Shown here one piece after another: positions 1 to 8,449 of a DNA stretch of 64,000 nucleotides. Source of the DNA: Nocardioides faecalis (GTDB lineage Bacteria; Actinomycetota; Actinomycetes; Propionibacteriales; Nocardioidaceae); NCBI RefSeq assembly GCF_018388425.1, contig NZ_CP074406.1, positions 682,001-746,000 on the forward strand. Direction: 5' to 3'. The position numbers and the translations under genes are program-made. Numbering within the stretch: position 1 is the stretch's first letter; the number at the start of each line of letters is the position of its first letter. The notes below the pieces were generated by a model. The model was not told the origin of the DNA, ran no database searches, and worked only from the letters and a program-made list of their open reading frames with translations.

Positions 1-2
1 CG

Positions 3-1499
3 GCGCCCGCCGCGGCCGGGCCCGACACGTTCGTCGACCCCGCCACCGGCCAGCCCTACGCGTTCGCCGACCTGGTCTCCAGTGGCCGCTCGGTGGGGGT
101 GCCCGGCACCCCGGCCACCTGGGAGAAGGCCCTGGACGCCTGGGGCTCGGTCTCGCTGAAGCAGGCGCTGGCCCCCGCCACGCGGCTCGCTGAGCGCGGC
201 TTCGTCGTCGACGACACCTTCGCGCTGCAGACGAAGGAGAACGCCGAGCGGTTCGCCGCCTTCACCCCGACCGCCGCGCTGTTCCTGCGCAACGGCGTGC
301 CGAAGACCGGCAGTCGGTTCCGCAACCCCGACCTCGCTCGCACCTACCGGCTGCTCGGCCAGCGTGGCACCGACTGGCTCTACCGCGGCGGCCTCGGGGC
401 CGAGGTCGTGGACACCGTGCAGCAGCCTCCGGTCAGCGGCACCTCCGACCTGCCCGCCCCGGGCGGGGAGATGACTCGCGCCGACCTGCGCCGCTACCGC
501 GCGCTGCAGCAGGCGCCGACGAAGGTCGGCTACCGCGGCCACGACGTCTACTCCATGGCGCCGTCGTCCTCCGGTGGCACCACGGTGGGGGAGACGCTCA
601 ACATCCTCGAGCAGATCGACACCTCCGCCATGACGCCGACCCAGGTGCTGCACCACTACCTGGAGGCCACCGCGCTGGCGTTCGCCGACCGCGCCGAGCA
701 GGTCGGTGACCCCGCCTACGTCGACGTGCCCACCGAGGTGCTGCTCGACGACGTCTTCGCCAAGGAGCGGGCCTGCCTGATCGATCCCGACACCGCGGCG
801 CCCAAGCCGTGGACCGAGGCCGGGGACGTGACGTCGTACGACGGCGTGTGCGGTGGCGAGCAGGCGGGCGTGGGTGCCGAGCAGGACACCGAGAACATCT
901 CCACCACCCACCTGAGCACCGCCGACCGGTGGGGCAACGTGGTCTCCTACACGCTGACCATCGAGCAGACCGGCGGCTCGGGCATCGTGGTGCCCGGCCG
1001 CGGGTTCCTGCTCAACAACGAGCTCACCGACTTCTCGCTGGCCTACGACGCCGAGGACCCGAACCGCATCGAGCCCGGCAAGCGGCCGCGCTCCTCGATG
1101 GCGCCCACGATCGTGCTGCGCGACGGCAAGCCGGTGCTCGCGCTGGGCTCCCCGGGTGGGGCCACGATCATCACCACGGTGGCGCAGGTGCTGCTCAACA
1201 TGATCGACCTCGACATGAGCCTGCCCCAGGCGGTCGCCGCGCCGCGGGCCTCGCAGCGCAACACCGCAGGCGTCTCGGCCGAGCAGGCGTTCATCGACGC
1301 CTACGGACCCGCGCTGGGCGGCTACGGCCACACCTTCGCCCCACCCGGCGCGCCCGGCACCAGCGCCGCCGAGATCGGCGCGGTGGCCGCGATCCGGATC
1401 GGGGAGCGCGGACGGCTCACCGCGGTCGCCGAGCCGTCGCGGCGCGGCGGCGGATCGGCGCTGGTCGTGCACCCGCGGCGCGGGCACTCCTATCCTTGA
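3..1499 (+). CDS. ggt: Gamma-glutamyltransferase (glutathione hydrolase), 5' end missing
   Basis: The reading frame is open from the window edge, so the N-terminus and signal peptide lie outside. Members of this Ntn-hydrolase family are exported, cleave themselves into two subunits, and transfer or hydrolyse the gamma-glutamyl group of glutathione and related peptides. The autoprocessing site is visible as TTHLSTADRWGNVVSYT, where the second Thr of the pair would be the nucleophile. Further family signatures follow: FLLNNELTDFS, the KRPRSSMAPTIV segment and the GSPGGATIITTVAQVLLN glycine motif near the C-terminus. It lies 3 bases ahead of the next gene and may be co-transcribed with it. Family is confident; substrate is inferred. 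Confidence 0.93.
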   Translation, partial: APAAAGPDTFVDPATGQPYAFADLVSSGRSVGVPGTPATWEKALDAWGSVSLKQALAPATRLAERGFVVDDTFALQTKENAERFAAFTPTAALFLRNGVPKTGSRFRNPDLARTYRLLGQRGTDWLYRGGLGAEVVDTVQQPPVSGTSDLPAPGGEMTRADLRRYRALQQAPTKVGYRGHDVYSMAPSSSGGTTVGETLNILEQIDTSAMTPTQVLHHYLEATALAFADRAEQVGDPAYVDVPTEVLLDDVFAKERACLIDPDTAAPKPWTEAGDVTSYDGVCGGEQAGVGAEQDTENISTTHLSTADRWGNVVSYTLTIEQTGGSGIVVPGRGFLLNNELTDFSLAYDAEDPNRIEPGKRPRSSMAPTIVLRDGKPVLALGSPGGATIITTVAQVLLNMIDLDMSLPQAVAAPRASQRNTAGVSAEQAFIDAYGPALGGYGHTFAPPGAPGTSAAEIGAVAAIRIGERGRLTAVAEPSRRGGGSALVVHPRRGHSYP

Positions 1500-1502
1500 G
1501 CG

Positions 1503-2144
1503 GTGAGGAGCCAGGACTGGAGCGAGATCACCGACGAGGCGGCGCTGGCCGCGTTGCTCGGTGAGCCCACGCCGGCGGCGCTCGCGAAGGAGCGCAGCGC
1601 GCTGACCGCGATCGACCGTGACTGGCTGGCCGCCTCCCCGTTCTGCGTCATCGGCACCGCCGACGCCGAGGGCCGCTGCGACGTCTCCACGAAGGGCGAC
1701 CCGGCCGGCAGCCTGGTGCACGTGCTCGACGAGCACACGATCGCGATCGCCGAGCGGCCGGGGAACCGGCGCGCCGACAGCTACCGCAACGTGCTCGCCA
1801 ACCCGCACGTCGGGCTGGAGTTCCTCATCCCCGGCCGCGGCGACACGCTGCGCGTCAACGGCCGCGCCCGGCTGGTGAGTGACGCGCCCTTCTTCGACGA
1901 CCTCGAGGTGAAGGGCCACCGACCCGTGTTGGCGCTGGTCGTCGACGTCGAGACCGTGTTCTTCCACTGCGCCAAGGCGTTCCTGCGCGCCGGGCTGTGG
2001 AAGCCGGAGACCTGGGCGCCGGAGGCCGTCGTGCCGCGCCGCGCCGTCGTCGCCCAGCGGATGGAGCGCGCCGGCACGCCCCTGGACCAGCTCGACGAGT
2101 ACTACGGCCCGCGCTACGAGGAGAACCTCTATGTCCAGCCCTGA
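1503..2144 (+). CDS. PPOX-class flavin-binding oxidoreductase (pyridoxamine 5'-phosphate oxidase-like)
   Basis: A 213-residue split-barrel flavoprotein. The N-terminal region carries SPFCVIGTADAEGRCDVSTKGDPAG and the middle carries the AIAERPGNRRADSYRN phosphate/FMN-binding segment, both typical of the MSMEG_1061-like PPOX subfamily. Such proteins bind FMN (or F420/haem in sister groups); the natural substrate is usually unknown. The GTG start is chosen because it sits directly after the upstream stop. Its 3' end overlaps the dapF start by 14 bases, which suggests co-transcription although the functions look unrelated. Confidence 0.8.
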   Translation: MRSQDWSEITDEAALAALLGEPTPAALAKERSALTAIDRDWLAASPFCVIGTADAEGRCDVSTKGDPAGSLVHVLDEHTIAIAERPGNRRADSYRNVLANPHVGLEFLIPGRGDTLRVNGRARLVSDAPFFDDLEVKGHRPVLALVVDVETVFFHCAKAFLRAGLWKPETWAPEAVVPRRAVVAQRMERAGTPLDQLDEYYGPRYEENLYVQP

Positions 2145-2982
2145 CCCCTACCCGTTCCTCAAGGGCCACGGCACCGAGAACGACTTCGTGCTGCTCCCCG
2201 ACCCCGACGGCACCGTGCACGGCGACCTGGACCCCGCGCGGGTCCGGGCGCTGTGCGACCGCCGCGCCGGCATCGGCGGCGACGGCGTGCTCCGGGTGGT
2301 GCGCACCGCCGCGGTCACCGACGGCCGCGGCCAGGACGCCGAGTGGTTCATGGACTACCGCAACGCCGACGGCTCGGTCTCGGAGATGTGCGGCAACGGC
2401 GTGCGGGTCTTCGGCCGCCACCTCGCGCTCTCCGGAATGGTCGACCCGAGCGGCCCGGTGCCCGTCGCCACCCGCGCCGGCGTCAAGGTGCTCACCTTCG
2501 CCGGCGGCGCCGCGGACGGCGAGATCACCGTCGACATGGGCACCCCGAAGGTGCTCGAGACCACCGAGGTGTCGCTGGCCGGGCACACCTGGCCCGCGCT
2601 GCACGTCGACATGGGCAACCCGCACGCCGTCGCCTTCCTGCACGACGGCGCGGAGCTGGGCGACCTGGGCGAGGTGCTCGCTCCGCCGACGCACGACCCG
2701 GCCGTCTACCCCGACGGCGTCAACGTCGAGCTCGTCGTACGACGCGGGGAGGCCCACGTCGCGATGCGGGTGCACGAGCGTGGCTCGGGGGAGACCCGCT
2801 CGTGCGGCACCGGCGCCTGCGCGGTCATGGTGGCCACCGCGCTGGCCGACGGCGCGCCCCGCGACACCGAGTACCGGGTCGACCTGCCCGGGGGCACGCT
2901 GCGGATCACCTGGACCGCCGGCGACCGGGTCCTGATGAGCGGCCCGGCGCTCGTCGTCGCGGAGGGCGTCACCCGTCTCTGA
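2131..2982 (+). CDS. dapF: Diaminopimelate epimerase
   Basis: Converts LL- to meso-diaminopimelate, for lysine and peptidoglycan synthesis, in the cytoplasm without a cofactor. The 283-residue length is normal. Both catalytic cysteines are present: one in EMCGNGVRVFGRHLA and the other in GSGETRSCGTGACAVM. The NADGSVSEMCGNG and GNPHAVAF motifs also match. The ATG lies inside the end of the preceding gene in another frame, so translational coupling is likely. In actinobacteria dapF often neighbours hflX, as here, with one SDR gene between. Confidence 0.97.
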   Translation: MSSPDPYPFLKGHGTENDFVLLPDPDGTVHGDLDPARVRALCDRRAGIGGDGVLRVVRTAAVTDGRGQDAEWFMDYRNADGSVSEMCGNGVRVFGRHLALSGMVDPSGPVPVATRAGVKVLTFAGGAADGEITVDMGTPKVLETTEVSLAGHTWPALHVDMGNPHAVAFLHDGAELGDLGEVLAPPTHDPAVYPDGVNVELVVRRGEAHVAMRVHERGSGETRSCGTGACAVMVATALADGAPRDTEYRVDLPGGTLRITWTAGDRVLMSGPALVVAEGVTRL

Positions 2983-3033
2983 CTCCTGGCACCATCGCTG
3001 TCACGATGTGATCTGGGCCTCTATGCTCCGCGC

Positions 3034-3810
3034 ATGGAACTCAACGGATCCTCTGCCATCGTCACCGGAGGCGCGTCCGGCATCGGCGCCGCCGCCGCCC
3101 GCCAGCTCGCCGCGAAGGGCGCGACCGTCGTGGTCGCCGACCTGCAGGCCGACAAGGGGGAGGCGCTGGCCGCCGAGATCAACGGCGTCTTCGCCCAGGT
3201 CGACGTCACCAGCACCGAGCAGATCGCCGCGGCCGTCAAGGCCGCTGCCGACATCGCCCCGCTGCGTGCGGTCGTGAATTCCGCCGGCATCGGCTGGGCG
3301 CAGCGCACCATCGGCCGCGACGGCAACGTGGAGTCCGCCCACGACCTCGACGCCTTCAAGAAGGTCATCGCCATCAACCTGGTCGGCACCTTCGACATGG
3401 TCCGCCAGGCCGCGACCGCGATGAGCCTCAACGAGCCCGACGAGGACGGCTGCCGCGGCGCCATCGTCAACCTCGCCAGCGTGGCCGCCTTCGACGGCCA
3501 GATCGGCCAGGCGTCGTACTCGGCCTCCAAGGGCGGCGTCGTCGGCATGACCCTCCCGGTCGCCCGCGACCTCTCCGCCGCCGGCATCCGGCTCAACACG
3601 GTCGCCCCCGGCCTGATCGACACCCCGATCTACGGCGAGGGCGAGGCGGCGGACGCGTTCAAGGCCAACCTCGGCAAGAACGTGCTGTTCCCCAAGCGTC
3701 TGGGCACCGGCGACGAGCTCGCCTCGATGGTGCTGGAGTGCCTGACCAACTCCTACATGAACGGAGAGGTGATCCGGGTCGACGGCGGCATCCGGATGCC
3801 CCCGAAGTGA
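3034..3810 (+). CDS. SDR family oxidoreductase (3-hydroxyacyl-CoA dehydrogenase type II-like)
   Basis: A classical short-chain dehydrogenase of 258 residues. The NAD(P)-binding TGGASGIGAAAARQL motif is at the N-terminus, followed by NSAGIG and the catalytic YSASK with the upstream Ser in NLASVAAF. The body resembles the HSD10/2-methyl-3-hydroxybutyryl-CoA dehydrogenase group (FDMVRQAATAM, GVVGMTLPVARDL, RLNTVAPGLIDTPIY), which favours NAD and acyl-CoA or steroid substrates. It is monocistronic: dapF ends 51 bases before and a strong hairpin follows. Substrate is inferred from overall similarity only. Confidence 0.85.
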   Translation: MELNGSSAIVTGGASGIGAAAARQLAAKGATVVVADLQADKGEALAAEINGVFAQVDVTSTEQIAAAVKAAADIAPLRAVVNSAGIGWAQRTIGRDGNVESAHDLDAFKKVIAINLVGTFDMVRQAATAMSLNEPDEDGCRGAIVNLASVAAFDGQIGQASYSASKGGVVGMTLPVARDLSAAGIRLNTVAPGLIDTPIYGEGEAADAFKANLGKNVLFPKRLGTGDELASMVLECLTNSYMNGEVIRVDGGIRMPPK

Positions 3811-3818
3811 GCTGATCT

Positions 3819-3874
3819 GCGGGCGTCCGCGGGGCCGGTGAGACCGGTCCCGGCGGGCGCCCGCAGTCGTTTTC
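3819..3874 (+). terminator. Rho-independent-like terminator after the SDR gene
   Basis: Long GC-rich inverted repeat. The arm at 3819-3839 pairs with 3843-3864 almost perfectly around a 3-base loop, and is followed by a short T run at 3870-3873. It separates the SDR gene from hflX. Confidence 0.7.
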
Positions 3875-3982
3875 GGTGAGGCCGCCACGAGGTCTCCGGG
3901 CGGTTTCCGCGAAGCCGCGTCAGATGAGCGGCGGATATTGGGAAGCCTCCGCACCGTCTCGTGGTTACGCTGGACAACGCCT

Positions 3983-5515
3983 ATGACGAACAATGCTGAA
4001 GACTTCACCCTCGCGTCCGCGCTGCGCGCCACCGAGGGCTGGGACGAGACCGACGAACTCGACGAGCTCGACGACCTGGACGCCCCCGAGGGGCCCGACA
4101 GGTTCGAGTCGGGGTACGCCGACGAGGGCCCCGTGCGCTCGGTGGACCCCACGACCGGGGACATGGACCTCGCGGCGCGCCACGAGCTGCGCCGCGTGGC
4201 CGGGCTGCGCACCGAGCTCGAGGACATCACCGAGGTCGAGTACCGCCAGCTCCGCCTCGAGCGCGTGGTCCTGGTCGGGGTGTGGACCGAGGGATCGGTC
4301 GCCGACGTGGAGAACGCGATGGCCGAGCTCGCCCTGCTCGCCGAGACCGCCGGCTCGGAGGTGCTCGACGCCATCTACCAGCGCCGCTCCTCCCCGGACC
4401 CCGCCACCTACATCGGCCGCGGCAAGGTCGAGGGGCTGCGCGAGATCGTGCAGGCCACCGGCGCGGACACGGTGATCTGCGACGGCGAGCTCGCGCCCTC
4501 GCAGCTGCGCAACCTGGAGGACCGGGTCAAGGTCAAGGTGGTCGACCGGACCGCGCTGATCCTCGACATCTTCGCCCAGCACGCGAAGGCCAAGGAGGGC
4601 CAGGCCCAGGTCGAGCTGGCCCAGCTGAGCTACATGAAGCAGCGGCTGCGCGGCTGGGGTGGCAACCTGTCCCGCCAGGCCGGTGGCCGCGTCGGCGCCG
4701 ACGGTGGCGGCATCGGTGGTCGTGGCCCCGGTGAGACCAAGATCGAGACCGACCGGCGCCGCATCAACGACCGGATCGCCAAGCTGCGCCGCGAGCTGAA
4801 GGTGATGAAGGGGACCCGCGACACCAAGCGCCAGGAGCGCCGTCGCCGCGAGATCCCATCCGTGGCCATCGCCGGCTACACCAACGCCGGCAAGTCCTCG
4901 CTGCTCAACCGGCTCACCGGCGCCGGGGTGCTGGTCGAGGACGCGCTGTTCGCGACCCTGGACCCCACCACGCGTCGTACCCAGACCGCCGACGGCCGCG
5001 TCTACACGATGAGCGACACCGTCGGGTTCGTGCGGCACCTGCCGCACCAGCTGGTCGAGGCGTTCCGATCCACGCTGGAGGAGGTCGCCGACTCCGACCT
5101 CATCGTGCACGTCGTCGACGGCTCCCACCCCGACCCCGAGGGCCAGCTGAACGCGGTTCGCGAGGTGCTGGCCGACATCGACGCCGGGGACATCCCCGAG
5201 CTCGTGGTGATCAACAAGATCGACGCCGCCGACCCGCTGGTGGTGGACCGGGTGCTGCGCCGCGAGCCGCACGCCGTGGCGGTCTCCGCCCGCACCGGGG
5301 AGGGCATCGCCGAGGCGATCGCCGCGATCGAGGCCGACCTGCCCCGACCGCAGGTCGAGTTCACCGCACTCGTGCCGTACGCACGCGGCGACCTCATCGA
5401 CCGGATCCACAAGGACGGTGAGATCTCCACCTTGGAGCACACCGGCGAGGGCACACGGGTCGTGGGCCGGGCCTCGGAGGCCTTGGCCAGCGAGCTCGCC
5501 GAGTACGCAGTCTGA
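3983..5515 (+). CDS. hflX: GTPase HflX
   Basis: Ribosome-associated GTPase that splits or rescues stalled ribosomes under stress. The 510 residues contain an acidic low-complexity N-terminus, the HflX nucleotide-binding domain (DPATYIGRGKVEGLREI, a long helical arm with GAGGRxGADGGGIGGRGPGETKIE-type glycine segment) and the G domain: G1 GYTNAGKSS, G3 DTVGF and G4 NKID. An upstream in-frame TTG at 3938 would add 15 residues, but ATG 3983 is preferred. There is no Shine-Dalgarno in front of it and a TACGCT hexamer lies at 3966-3971, so the mRNA may be nearly leaderless. Confidence 0.95.
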   Translation: MTNNAEDFTLASALRATEGWDETDELDELDDLDAPEGPDRFESGYADEGPVRSVDPTTGDMDLAARHELRRVAGLRTELEDITEVEYRQLRLERVVLVGVWTEGSVADVENAMAELALLAETAGSEVLDAIYQRRSSPDPATYIGRGKVEGLREIVQATGADTVICDGELAPSQLRNLEDRVKVKVVDRTALILDIFAQHAKAKEGQAQVELAQLSYMKQRLRGWGGNLSRQAGGRVGADGGGIGGRGPGETKIETDRRRINDRIAKLRRELKVMKGTRDTKRQERRRREIPSVAIAGYTNAGKSSLLNRLTGAGVLVEDALFATLDPTTRRTQTADGRVYTMSDTVGFVRHLPHQLVEAFRSTLEEVADSDLIVHVVDGSHPDPEGQLNAVREVLADIDAGDIPELVVINKIDAADPLVVDRVLRREPHAVAVSARTGEGIAEAIAAIEADLPRPQVEFTALVPYARGDLIDRIHKDGEISTLEHTGEGTRVVGRASEALASELAEYAV

Positions 5516-5523
5516 GCCATGAC

Positions 5524-5561
5524 GACCACCGGCGGTCCCCACCCAAGCACCGCCGGTGGTC
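5524..5561 (+). terminator. Terminator-like hairpin after hflX
   Basis: Perfect 13-bp inverted repeat, GACCACCGGCGGT at 5524-5536 and its complement at 5549-5561, with a 12-base loop. No clear T tract follows, which is common in high-GC actinobacteria. Confidence 0.65.
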
Positions 5562-5622
5562 GATCCGCTGCGAGGACGGCGAAAAAGCAGCGGAATCGCT
5601 CCGGACAGCGGAGGATCTCCAC

Positions 5623-6324
5623 GTGACTCGGCACCTCACTCGCGCGCGCCTGCTCGTGGGCACCCTCGCTGCCCTGCTCGTCGTCGGCGTGAGCACCGTG
5701 GCGCTGGCCCGAGCCGGCGCCGGGCCGGACCGCTGCGGCGTGACCGCCGAGCGTGCCGCGGCGCGCGGGGCGCTGGTCACCGGCGAAGGCGCCCGCGTGC
5801 TGGTGATCGGGGACTCCTACTCGGTCGGCGCCGGGGTGGCGCCCACCGAGTCGTGGCCGGTGCGGCTGCCCGGTCGGGTCGTGGTCGACGGGTTCTCCGG
5901 CAGCGGCTTCAGCGCCGGTGCCAGCCCGTGCGGCGACCGCTCGTACGCGACCCGGGTCACCGATGATGCCGGCACCCGACGGGAGGCCCGGGCCACGGAC
6001 CTCGTCGTGGTCGAGGGCGGGCTCAACGACACCGACCAGCCGGTGGCCGACCTGGTGACCGGCTTCGAGCGGCTCGCCCGGCGCCTGGCCGGCGCCGAGG
6101 TGCTGGTCGTCGGCCCCGCACCCGCCCCGGCCCGCCCGGCCGAGGCGGTGGCGGCCGTCGACGCCGAGCTCATGCGCCTGGCGGCGGCGCACGGGATGGA
6201 CTACCTGTCCATGCTCGACGTCGAGCTCGGCTACCTCGACGACCGCCTGCACCCGGACCCCGAGGGCCACCGGATCTTCGGCGACCGGGTCGCCGAGCGG
6301 GTCCGCACGCTGCTCGCCAACTGA
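5623..6324 (+). CDS. Secreted SGNH/GDSL-family hydrolase
   Basis: A 233-residue protein with an N-terminal basic stretch and hydrophobic segment (about residues 8-28) acting as signal peptide or anchor, so it acts outside the membrane. Block I of the SGNH fold is VLVIGDSYSVGAG with the nucleophile Ser; GGLNDT contributes the oxyanion residues; DDRLHPDPEGHRIFGD contains the catalytic Asp and His. Such enzymes hydrolyse esters of lipids, acyl chains or acetylated polysaccharides; which one cannot be told. The GTG start has a GGAGGA ribosome site about 8 bases upstream. It stands alone between two hairpins. Confidence 0.85.
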   Translation: MTRHLTRARLLVGTLAALLVVGVSTVALARAGAGPDRCGVTAERAAARGALVTGEGARVLVIGDSYSVGAGVAPTESWPVRLPGRVVVDGFSGSGFSAGASPCGDRSYATRVTDDAGTRREARATDLVVVEGGLNDTDQPVADLVTGFERLARRLAGAEVLVVGPAPAPARPAEAVAAVDAELMRLAAAHGMDYLSMLDVELGYLDDRLHPDPEGHRIFGDRVAERVRTLLAN

Positions 6325-6338
6325 GGCGCCGGCTGAGC

Positions 6339-6367
6339 GAGGCGGCTGGCGTTGTGCGGGCCGCCTC
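6339..6367 (+). terminator. Hairpin after the SGNH hydrolase
   Basis: GAGGCGGC at 6339-6346 pairs with GCCGCCTC at 6360-6367 with a 13-base loop. Plausible terminator without a T run. Confidence 0.45.
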
Positions 6368-6430
6368 AGAAGTGGGTCGGGCTGTGGAGGGCCGTGCCGG
6401 GGCATCCCGCCCACCACTTAGGGTTGCTCG

Positions 6431-8449
6431 GTGACCACCGACGCCAGTGCCGCTGCGAGTCCCGGGACCGCCTCGGCGGTGCGCGAGCTGCTCGGCGCCG
6501 CCGTCACCGCGCTCGGCGGCCAGCAGCGCGACGGCCAGGTCGCGATGGCCGAGGCCGTCGGCGAGGCGCTCGCAGCCAAGGAGCACCTGCTGGTGCAGGC
6601 CGGCACCGGCACCGGGAAGTCGCTGGGCTACCTGGTGCCCGCGCTGATGCACGACAAGCGGGTCGTGGTCGCCACCGCCACCCTCGCGCTGCAGCACCAG
6701 CTGGTCGAGCGCGACCTGCCGCGGCTGGTGCAGGCCGTCGGCAAGCGACCCGGCCTGGACACGTCGTACGCGGTGCTCAAGGGCCGCTCCAACTACGCCT
6801 GCCTGCACCGGATCCGCGAGGGCGCCCCCGACGAGCAGGGCGAGCTCGTGCAGCTGCCCGAGGGCTCGATGGGTGCCAAGGTGCTCGAGCTGCGGGCATG
6901 GGCCGAGAAGGCCAGCGAGCGCAAGGAGAGCGGGGAGCGGGACGAGGCACCGCGGCACACCGAGCGGGAGTGGCGCCAGGTCAGCGTCTCGGCACGCGAG
7001 TGCCTGGGTGCTGCGAAGTGCGCCTACGGCGAGGAGTGCTTCGCCGAGCGGGCCAAGGAGAAGGCGCACAAGTCGCACCTGATCATCACCAACCACTCCC
7101 TGCTGGCGATCGACGCCATCGAGGGCATCCCGATGATCCCCGAGTACGACGCCGTGGTGATCGACGAGGCGCACGAGCTCGCCGCCCGGGTCACCCAGGC
7201 CGCCACCGACGAGCTGTGGGCTGCCGAGGTGGAGCGCGCCGCGCGCCGCGCCGCCCGGCACGTGGACGCCGCCAACCGCAGCGGCTCGAACCCCGCCGAC
7301 GACCTCGCCGACGCCGCGGACGCGCTGCGCGCCGCCGTCGCCGAGGCGCGACCGGGCCGGTTCGAGCAGCTGCCTGAGGACCTCGCCGACGCCCTCGTGC
7401 TGGTGCGCGACGCCGCGCGGGCGTGCGTGACCGCCTTCCCCAAGCAGGAGTCCGGCAGCGAGCCCGACCCGGGCCTGACCCAGGCCAAGGCGATGGTGCA
7501 GGAGGTGTTCGCCACCTCCGAGCGGATGGCCGCCTGCTCCGAGGCCGACGTGCTGTGGCGCACCGAGGGCGGCGACCGGATGCCGCCGACGCTGTGCGTG
7601 GCGCCGCTGCAGGTGTGGGGGCCGATGCGCGACAAGCTGCTGGCCGACAACACGGTGGTGCTGACCTCGGCCACCCTGATGCTCGGCGGCGACTTCGACT
7701 CCATCGCCACCTCCGTCGGGCTGAAGCCCTCGGAGCGGCTGCCGGCCGTCGCGAAGGGCGAAGGCGCCCAGCCGTGGCGCGGCATCGACGTCGGCAGCCC
7801 GTTCGACTACCCCCGCCAGGGCATCCTGTACGTCGCCCGCCACCTGCCGCCGCCCGGACGCGACGGACTCGGGCCGGCCCAGCTGGACGAGATCGCCGAG
7901 CTGGTCGACGCCGCCGAGGGCCGGACCCTGGGCCTGTTCTCCAGCCGCCGGGCCGCGGAGGCGGCCGCCGAGCACGTCCGCACGGTGCTGCCGCACCTGA
8001 CCACCCTCGCCCAGGGCGAGGCGCAGCTGCCCGAGCTGGCCCGCCAGTTCGTCGAGGACCCGCACACCTGCCTGTTCGGCACCCTCGGGCTGTGGCAGGG
8101 CCTCGACGTACCCGGGGACACCTGCCAGCTGGTGATCATCGACCGGATCCCGTTCCCCCGCCCGGACGACCCGCTGATGAGCGCCCGGTCGAAGGCGGCG
8201 GACAAGGCCGGCGGCAACGGGTTCATGCAGGTCTCGGCCACGCACGCGGCGCTGCTGCTGGCCCAGGGGGCGGGCCGGTTGATCCGCACCACCACCGACC
8301 GCGGCGTGGTGGCGGTGCTGGACCCGCGACTGGCCACCGCCCGCTACGGCGGGTTCTTGAAGTCGAGCCTGCCGCCGATGTGGCCGACCACGGACCCGCA
8401 GCTGGTCCGCAAGGCGCTCGCGCGCCTGGTCAGCGCACCCGAGCGTTGA
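6431..8449 (+). CDS. DinG/XPD-like ATP-dependent DNA helicase
   Basis: Superfamily 2 helicase of 672 residues. Walker A QAGTGTGKS is near residue 56, the DEAH box is in VVIDEAHELAAR, and motif VI is in LAQGAGRLIRTTTDRG. Between them lie four spaced cysteines (YACLHR, ARECLGAAKCAYGEEC) that match the Fe-S cluster domain of DinG/XPD helicases, which unwind 5'-to-3' DNA forks, D-loops or R-loops. The GTG start is the first in frame after the preceding hairpin. Its last 20 bases overlap the 3' end of the converging protease gene. No LexA-type box is visible upstream, so SOS control (seen in E. coli dinG) is not supported. Confidence 0.92.
   Translation: MTTDASAAASPGTASAVRELLGAAVTALGGQQRDGQVAMAEAVGEALAAKEHLLVQAGTGTGKSLGYLVPALMHDKRVVVATATLALQHQLVERDLPRLVQAVGKRPGLDTSYAVLKGRSNYACLHRIREGAPDEQGELVQLPEGSMGAKVLELRAWAEKASERKESGERDEAPRHTEREWRQVSVSARECLGAAKCAYGEECFAERAKEKAHKSHLIITNHSLLAIDAIEGIPMIPEYDAVVIDEAHELAARVTQAATDELWAAEVERAARRAARHVDAANRSGSNPADDLADAADALRAAVAEARPGRFEQLPEDLADALVLVRDAARACVTAFPKQESGSEPDPGLTQAKAMVQEVFATSERMAACSEADVLWRTEGGDRMPPTLCVAPLQVWGPMRDKLLADNTVVLTSATLMLGGDFDSIATSVGLKPSERLPAVAKGEGAQPWRGIDVGSPFDYPRQGILYVARHLPPPGRDGLGPAQLDEIAELVDAAEGRTLGLFSSRRAAEAAAEHVRTVLPHLTTLAQGEAQLPELARQFVEDPHTCLFGTLGLWQGLDVPGDTCQLVIIDRIPFPRPDDPLMSARSKAADKAGGNGFMQVSATHAALLLAQGAGRLIRTTTDRGVVAVLDPRLATARYGGFLKSSLPPMWPTTDPQLVRKALARLVSAPER

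Noticed and set aside
3938..3982. TTG start for hflX
   Set aside because: Adds 15 residues without family similarity; ATG 3983 begins a typical acidic N-terminus.
6431..8449. SOS control of the DinG-type helicase
   Set aside because: No TCGAAC-N4-GTTCGA-like site in the 100 bases upstream.
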